Source: Candidatus Symbiobacter sp.
GTDB lineage: Bacteria; Pseudomonadota; Alphaproteobacteria; Elsterales; Elsteraceae
Direction: 5' to 3'
NCBI GenBank assembly: GCA_030054015.1
Contig: JASGCR010000172.1
Location: 1 to 5,174 of the forward strand
DNA length: 5,174 bases
Shown piece by piece: positions 1 to 5,174 of this stretch. How positions within the stretch are numbered: the stretch's first letter is position 1; each line of letters begins with the position of its first letter. Under the pieces are notes generated by a model. It ran no database searches. It was not told where the DNA came from and was given only the letters and a program-made list of their open reading frames with translations. The translations under genes and the position numbers were made by a program.

Positions 1-153
1 TTTGACGCTCTTTTTTTGACGCTCTTTTTTTGACGCTCTTTTTTTGACGCTCTTTTTTTGACGCTCTTTTTTTGACGCTCTTTTTTTGACGCTCTTTTTT
101 TGACGCTCTTTTTTTGACGCTCTTTTTTTGACGCTCTTTTTTTGACGCTCTTT
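1..153. repeat. Perfect 14-bp tandem array, 11 copies (GACGCTC + T7)
   Basis: The heptamer GACGCTC occurs eleven times at an exact 14-bp step (starts at 4, 18, 32 and so on to 144), each separated by seven T residues; no copy diverges. The array touches the left edge, so the true copy number may be higher. The last copy is followed by TTT and then AGCGT, which makes a 5-bp inverted repeat (ACGCT 145-149, AGCGT 154-158) at the array boundary. It lies 51 bp beyond the stop of the CNNM-type gene, so it is 3' to that gene and is not coding. A perfect array containing homopolymer runs implies recent expansion and easy slippage. No function can be read from it. Confidence 0.97.
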
Positions 154-203
154 AGCGTGGCCTTGCTCTGACTTTCCCTAAAGGGGAGTAGCCAAACGCG
201 CGA

Positions 204-1547
204 TTAATCATTAATGCCGCTGATGCGAATGGTTTTGACGCGGTGACCCTCCATATGCAGGACTTCGACTTTAATACCGGCATGTTCGAAATGGTCGCCC
301 AAGCGCGGAATGCGTTTCAAATGGGCCATGACGAAACCGCCCACCGTGTGAAAGCCTAATTCTTCGCTTTCCTCGAACCAGCTGGCGCTTTCATTCAATA
401 AATCGGCCAGTTCATCAATTGGCATCAAGCCGTCAATGATCCAAGAACCGTCCGGACGTTTGATGGCATTTTGTTCGTAAACCCCATCGGATTCGGCGAA
501 ATCCCCCACCAAAGCTTCGAGCAAATCGCTTTGGGTGACCAAACCTTCGAGATCGCCATATTCATCGACAATGAGGGCGATTTTTTGTCCGGAGCTCTTA
601 AATATTTCCAACAATTTTATCGCCGGGGCGGAATCCGGCATAAAAATCGGCTTTTTCAGCATAGCCTTGATTTTTTCAATCGATATTTCGGGGGTGTAAT
701 AATCCCCGTTATTTTGATGATGGGTGAAATTGGGCGGCGGCAGCACCATTTGGGCGAGGTTACGAACTTCTAAAATCCCAATAATCTGCTCATGCTCCAT
801 CACGGGATAGCGGGTTTTTTTGCTGCCCCGTAACCGCTCAACAATCTCGTCAATGGTTTCATTAAGGTCAATAATTTCCATCTGGGTGCGCGGTGTCATC
901 AAGGCACTGACGCGGCGATCTCCCAATTTCAAGGCCATATTGACGATTTCACGCTCGCTCTCGTGGAACGTGCCGGCCAGGGTTCCTTCACGCATTAAAA
1001 TGCGGATTTCATTATCGGTAACCGGCGCGGGTTCGTTGGCTTTGACGCGGAAAAGGTTCAAAACCAAATCGGTGCTGCGACTTAAAACCCAGACCAACGG
1101 TTTGGCGATGCGGGAAATCACTTGCATCAAATAGGCCAAGCGCGAGGCGGTGATTTCGGCATGGCCGATGGCGATTCTTTTGGGGGCGAGTTCGCCCAAA
1201 ATCAAACTGGCAAAAGTGAGGCAGGTCACCACCACCGTAATGGCGATGGTCTGGGCATAAGGCGCGACAAGCGGGAATTGGCTGAGCAGCAGGGCAAATT
1301 TATCCGCCAAAGTAATCCCGCCAAACACCCCCATAAACACATTGACAAAGGTAATGCCGGTTTGCACCGTCGATAAAAACTGCGTCGGGGACGAGGCCAA
1401 AGCCAAGGCCCGCTTGGCCCCGACATCGCCTTGTTCGGCGCGTTCGGTCAGGCGCGATTTCCGTGCCGCCACAATCGCCATTTCGCTCATGGCAAAAACG
1501 GCATTGATGGCAATCAGCAAGGTAATGATGGAAATTTCAATCCACAT
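204..1547 (-). CDS. CNNM-domain/CBS-pair/CorC_HlyC membrane protein (TlyC/hemolysin C-like family, UPF0053)
   Basis: The 447-residue protein has the full architecture of this family. An N-terminal CNNM membrane domain (about residues 1-170) has hydrophobic segments near 3-20, 58-80, 98-120 and 137-166, and the conserved GELAPKR motif at 118-124. A CBS pair follows (about 213-270 and 297-350, with LMTPR at 216-220 and VDEYGDLEGLVT at 327-338). A C-terminal CorC_HlyC domain (about 358-445) completes it. Relatives act in the inner membrane in Mg2+/Co2+ or polyamine efflux, with the CBS pair probably sensing nucleotides; older 'hemolysin' names are mostly misleading. The substrate cannot be told from sequence. 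The start at 1547 keeps the first membrane helix intact, although no clear Shine-Dalgarno precedes it. The next in-frame ATG (residue 20) would cut that helix. The gene is complete and sits 136 bp from the upstream gene, behind its own candidate promoter. Confidence 0.93.
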   Translation of the reverse strand: MWIEISIITLLIAINAVFAMSEMAIVAARKSRLTERAEQGDVGAKRALALASSPTQFLSTVQTGITFVNVFMGVFGGITLADKFALLLSQFPLVAPYAQTIAITVVVTCLTFASLILGELAPKRIAIGHAEITASRLAYLMQVISRIAKPLVWVLSRSTDLVLNLFRVKANEPAPVTDNEIRILMREGTLAGTFHESEREIVNMALKLGDRRVSALMTPRTQMEIIDLNETIDEIVERLRGSKKTRYPVMEHEQIIGILEVRNLAQMVLPPPNFTHHQNNGDYYTPEISIEKIKAMLKKPIFMPDSAPAIKLLEIFKSSGQKIALIVDEYGDLEGLVTQSDLLEALVGDFAESDGVYEQNAIKRPDGSWIIDGLMPIDELADLLNESASWFEESEELGFHTVGGFVMAHLKRIPRLGDHFEHAGIKVEVLHMEGHRVKTIRISGIND

Positions 1548-1598
1548 ATAGATTTAACTGTCCCGATGGGTGCGGCCGTGATCAAAATGCCAGGCTTT

Positions 1599-1635
1599 CC
1601 CTTATTGATCTCGCCTTAACCCTTTATGATCTCGC
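1599..1635 (-). repeat. Pair of 16-bp direct repeats with 21-bp step in the CNNM gene leader
   Basis: On the minus strand two copies of GCGAGATCA-NNAA-GGG lie at 1620-1635 and 1599-1614. They match at 14 of 16 positions, and the first nine bases are identical. The step is 21 bp, close to two turns of B-DNA, so both copies face the same side of the helix. They sit just downstream of the candidate -10 (1650-1655), within the presumed leader of the CNNM-type gene. The geometry suits a dimeric regulator, but a chance small duplication is also possible. Confidence 0.5.
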
Positions 1636-1649
1636 TTGGCTAAAATTGG

Positions 1650-1678
1650 ATCATATATTTGCCGCGACCATAATGCAA
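1650..1678 (-). promoter_or_regulatory. Candidate sigma70-type promoter for the CNNM-type gene
   Basis: On the minus strand a TTGCAT box (1673-1678) is separated by exactly 17 bp from TATGAT (1650-1655). The -10 matches the consensus at 5 of 6 positions, while the -35 is poor (TTG only). The implied transcript would start near 1643, giving a leader of about 95 bases that contains the 16-bp direct repeats. Its position in a 136-bp gap, the only sizeable one between genes, supports separate transcription of the CNNM gene. Confidence 0.4.
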
Positions 1679-1683
1679 TGGGG

Positions 1684-2331
1684 CTAGGGATGGCCGGTTT
1701 CGTGGCGATGCAACCATTCGATCAAATTGCGCTTGCCGTTATTTAAGGCCAAGACCGAGGTCACATAATGGCTGCGGGCGGGGATGTCGGATTGCGGGGA
1801 TTGCGGGGATTGCGGGGAATGGGAGGAATGGGCTTGGTTGGGCGGCAAGTCTAATTGTTTTTGTCCCGCCAGGTCAGGGTTCGTGACGGTAAAATATTCA
1901 TGCTCGTCATAACTGACCACGACCAGCACGGCGGTTTGTACGATCACGCGCAAATTATCAATGGTCAGTCGATAATCCCGGCCTTTGACCCCGTAATGAT
2001 CGCGCAGGCGCATGAGCAGGGCCTCGCGTTTCATCATGCGCCCGTCACAGGTGATACAGTTAAAGCCGCTCGCCAATTGGTCGGACAATCGGGCAAAAAC
2101 TTCTTCGGTCTGGGGGCAGCTGCCGCTCAGCCAATTTTGCAGGATTTGATTGCATTCGATGATTTCGCGCTCGATGGCCGATACCGGGTTGGACAAATGC
2201 GACTCGCTGTGGTGGGGTTTGGCCGATGCCTCATTCGCTTTCGGGTTGGTTTGCAGGACAAAGGCCATGCCGCCGCTTTCCTGCGACCAGGACGGTTTGG
2301 GGTTGGAAACATTGGGTTGCGAGCGAAACAT
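1684..2331 (-). CDS. NTF2-like (DUF4440/SnoaL-like) protein with serine-proline-glutamine loop repeat
   Basis: This is a 215-residue protein. From about residue 52 it resembles a family of small alpha+beta-barrel NTF2-fold proteins: a helix with IIECNQILQNWLSG (57-70), a second helix with VFARLSDQLASGF (78-90), the ITCDGRMMKREALL turn (93-106), strands around 119-149 and 186-196, and the terminal WLHRHETGHP (206-215), which resembles the family's WLH.HETWLP ending. No catalytic set is evident and the function is unknown. About 50 polar N-terminal residues without a signal peptide precede the domain. A loop at about 150-186 carries three SPQ triplets and appears inserted between strands. The frame is open upstream to 2493, but the ATG at 2331 is preferred because an AAGGA site precedes it and the longer form would overlap acyP. 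It is probably the third gene of the pccA operon, 52 bp after acyP. Family assignment is from motif memory. Confidence 0.72.
   Translation of the reverse strand: MFRSQPNVSNPKPSWSQESGGMAFVLQTNPKANEASAKPHHSESHLSNPVSAIEREIIECNQILQNWLSGSCPQTEEVFARLSDQLASGFNCITCDGRMMKREALLMRLRDHYGVKGRDYRLTIDNLRVIVQTAVLVVVSYDEHEYFTVTNPDLAGQKQLDLPPNQAHSSHSPQSPQSPQSDIPARSHYVTSVLALNNGKRNLIEWLHRHETGHP
1790..1816 (-). repeat. 9-bp in-frame coding repeat, 3 copies, encoding Ser-Pro-Gln
   Basis: The plus-strand unit GATTGCGGG occurs three times in perfect tandem (1790, 1799, 1808), followed by a degenerate partial copy. The period is three codons, so copy changes keep the frame and only lengthen the SPQ loop of the NTF2-like protein. 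It is a plausible site of length variation between strains. Confidence 0.9.
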
Positions 2332-2339
2332 GGTTTTTT

Positions 2340-2344
2340 TCCTT
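2340..2344 (-). promoter_or_regulatory. Ribosome binding site fixing the start of the NTF2-like gene
   Basis: The minus strand reads AAGGA here, followed by eight bases and the ATG at 2331-2329. This is standard Shine-Dalgarno spacing. It supports 2331 as the start rather than the upstream in-frame codons that lie inside acyP. Confidence 0.65.
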
Positions 2345-2383
2345 ATTGTCAAACCGATAGACGGACATGACGACACGAAGCCG

Positions 2384-2739
2384 TTACTTGCTGTGCAAGC
2401 GTTGAAAAGGTTTATGCGCAATCTCAGAGGGGGCCACTTTGGGGTCATCCGGATGGGGAGGAGGTCGGGTAAAAACGCGGCGAACATGGTCAATTTTTGC
2501 CGTCGCCGGCCCTTTATGGCATTGTTCGATCATGGCTTCACAGGCGGCTTGCGGCCCTTCGATCAATAAACTGACGGTGCCGTCCGGTGAATTGCGTACC
2601 CAACCGGCAAGGTCGAGTTTGCGAGCTGCCGCCACCGCCCAATCGCGGAACCCCACCCCTTGGACGCGGCCCGTGATCACCAATTGGGTTTGTTGAAGGG
2701 CGGTTGACAATTTTGGCTCATGGTGGGATGAGGAGGGCA

Positions 2740-2740
<1 letters not shown>
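2384..2740 (-). CDS. acyP: Acylphosphatase
   Basis: The protein hydrolyses the carboxyl-phosphate bond of small acyl phosphates (acetyl-, carbamoyl- and similar phosphates) in the cytoplasm. It is 118 residues long against the usual 90-100. The signature GRVQGVGFRDW spans 24-34, with the phosphate-binding loop and catalytic Arg32. The second motif GWVRNSPDGTV (46-56) supplies catalytic Asn50. The extra length is a polar N-terminal tail of about 15 residues and a proline- and histidine-rich C-terminal part (93-118) that departs from the usual final strand. The ATG shares one base with the pccA TAA (TAATG), and a GGAG lies eight bases upstream inside pccA, so translation is probably coupled. 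No better start is visible before the catalytic loop. The call is secure; the physiological substrate is not known. Confidence 0.93.
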
Positions 2741-4932
<2,192 letters not shown>

Positions 4933-4943
4933 CTGTATTGTGG

Positions 4944-4948
4944 CTCCC
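4944..4948 (-). promoter_or_regulatory. Ribosome binding site favouring the pccA start at 4932
   Basis: GGGAG on the minus strand lies eleven bases before the ATG at 4932-4930, slightly long but acceptable. The ATG at 4959 has no such site, and the one at 4917 has only GAG directly abutting it. A TTG at 4974 opens the frame further but would lie at or upstream of the predicted transcript start. Confidence 0.5.
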
Positions 4949-4977
4949 TGCAAGTCCATTCGGACATCGAACAATCT

Positions 4978-5006
4978 CGTATAGCATTTTTTAACCCCTT
5001 CATCAA
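4978..5006 (-). promoter_or_regulatory. Candidate sigma70-type promoter with extended -10 for the pccA operon
   Basis: On the minus strand TTGATG (5001-5006) is followed after exactly 17 bp by TATACG (4978-4983), with TG one base upstream of the -10 (TGnTATA, extended -10). Each hexamer matches the consensus at 4 of 6 positions. Initiation near 4971 would give a leader of about 39 bases to the ATG at 4932, which includes the GGGAG site. A small inverted repeat (CCCTT 4996-5000, AAGGG 5005-5009) overlaps the -35. Confidence 0.5.
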
Positions 5007-5053
5007 GGGATCAGGTAAAATGTTTGTTAAGGTAAGGCCAGAGGAATTCCTAA

Positions 5054-5081
5054 AAAAAAAGAGCATCAAAAAAAGAGCGTC
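5054..5081. repeat. Two inverted copies of the 14-bp unit (A7 + GAGCGTC)
   Basis: Two tandem units of A7+GAGCRTC lie here: 5054-5067 (GAGCATC, one G-to-A change) and 5068-5081 (GAGCGTC, exact). Two further A residues precede them. They are the reverse complement of the unit in the 11-copy array at 1-153, so the four-gene block is flanked by the same repeat in opposite orientations. The second copy directly abuts the hairpin at 5082. Confidence 0.93.
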
Positions 5082-5129
5082 ATTACCCGCAGATTTCTGC
5101 CGCGTAGCGGCATAAATCTGTCGGGTAAT
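5082..5129. repeat. Long imperfect hairpin A (arms of 22 and 23 nt, 3-nt loop)
   Basis: Arm 5082-5103 pairs with 5107-5129 around the loop GTA (5104-5106). One mismatch and one single-base bulge interrupt otherwise full complementarity: ATTACCCG with CGGGTAAT, CAGATTT with AAATCTG, and TGCCGC with GCGGCA. There is no T-run after the 3' arm, so it is not a classic intrinsic terminator. It resembles REP-type or MITE-type palindromes, but no known family was recognised. Confidence 0.9.
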
Positions 5130-5174
5130 CCCCCAGGAGTATTATTCCTTAAAACTCCTGGGGGATTACCCGAC
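5120..5174. repeat. Perfect 21-bp inverted repeat, hairpin B, sharing an arm with hairpin A
   Basis: Arm 5120-5140 and arm 5154-5174 are exact reverse complements, with a 13-nt loop at 5141-5153. The inner part pairs CCCCCAGGAGT with ACTCCTGGGGG. The outer part pairs GTCGGGTAAT with ATTACCCGAC, the same box that closes hairpin A. The box 5120-5129 therefore belongs to both hairpins, which cannot form at once. The arm ends exactly at the window edge, so whether the series continues is unknown. Confidence 0.93.

Noticed and set aside
1..153. CRISPR array
   Set aside because: The 14-bp period with invariant T7 spacing gives neither repeats of 23-47 bp nor unique spacers, and no cas genes are present.
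1..153. Phased A/T-tract intrinsic DNA bend
   Set aside because: Tracts 14 bp apart are not in phase with the helix of about 10.5 bp; only every third tract aligns, so strong net curvature is not expected.
171..190. Intrinsic terminator after the CNNM gene
   Set aside because: Only a 4-bp stem (TCCC/GGGA) can be drawn and there is no U-run on the minus-strand transcript; what follows reads A-rich.
1542..1547. Perfect TATAAT on the minus strand overlapping the CNNM start codon
   Set aside because: There is no -35 at suitable spacing, and a transcript from it would start inside the gene past the first ATG.
1855..2370. 171-codon plus-strand ORF
   Set aside because: It is antisense to the NTF2-like gene, shows no recognisable domain, and is explained as a shadow frame of the minus-strand gene.
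2332..2493. Longer N-terminus of the NTF2-like protein starting at 2493
   Set aside because: It would overlap acyP in another frame with no family similarity, while the ATG at 2331 has a well-placed AAGGA site.
5082..5174. Integron attC site or tRNA-like structure
   Set aside because: No RYYYAAC/GTTRRRY core sites and no integrase are seen; there is no cloverleaf or anticodon arm, only nested simple hairpins.
5120..5174. Rho-independent terminator
   Set aside because: The stem is long and GC-rich in its inner part, but the flanking bases are ATTACCCGAC or GTCGGGTAAT with no T-run inside the window on either strand.

Overview
This window looks like a short chromosomal piece from an alphaproteobacterium, judged from the PccA-type biotin-dependent carboxylase subunit, the TlyC/CorC-type CNNM protein and a proteobacterial NTF2-like protein ending in a WLH.HET motif. 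G+C is roughly half by eye. The order or genus cannot be fixed from sequence alone. All four supported genes lie on the minus strand, so transcription runs from high to low coordinates.

Layout along transcription. Positions 4933-5174 are non-genic. They hold a candidate pccA promoter (4978-5006), two inverted copies of a 14-bp repeat (5054-5081) and two overlapping hairpins that run to the window edge (5082-5174). Then come pccA (2740-4932; biotin carboxylase plus biotin carrier subunit of propionyl-CoA carboxylase), acyP (2384-2740; acylphosphatase; its ATG overlaps the pccA stop by one base) and an NTF2-like/DUF4440-like protein (1684-2331). These three are tightly packed and read as one operon. 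A 136-bp gap follows, with a candidate promoter and a pair of 16-bp direct repeats, and then a CNNM/CBS/CorC_HlyC membrane protein (204-1547). Positions 154-203 show nothing convincing, and 1-153 is a perfect 11-copy tandem array of the same 14-bp unit found at the other end.

How the genes work together. PccA carries out ATP-dependent carboxylation of biotin for conversion of propionyl-CoA to methylmalonyl-CoA; its partner PccB is not in the window. Acylphosphatase hydrolyses acyl phosphates. Its tight coupling to an enzyme that works through carboxyphosphate is suggestive but unproven. The CNNM-type protein probably acts separately at the membrane in ion transport or efflux.

The genes are ordinary housekeeping functions. 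The unusual part is at the flanks: the same T7+GACGCTC unit brackets the gene block in opposite orientations, and on the right it abuts hairpins that share an arm. This looks like a dispersed composite repeat family (REP/MITE-like). It probably also explains why the sequence ends where it does.
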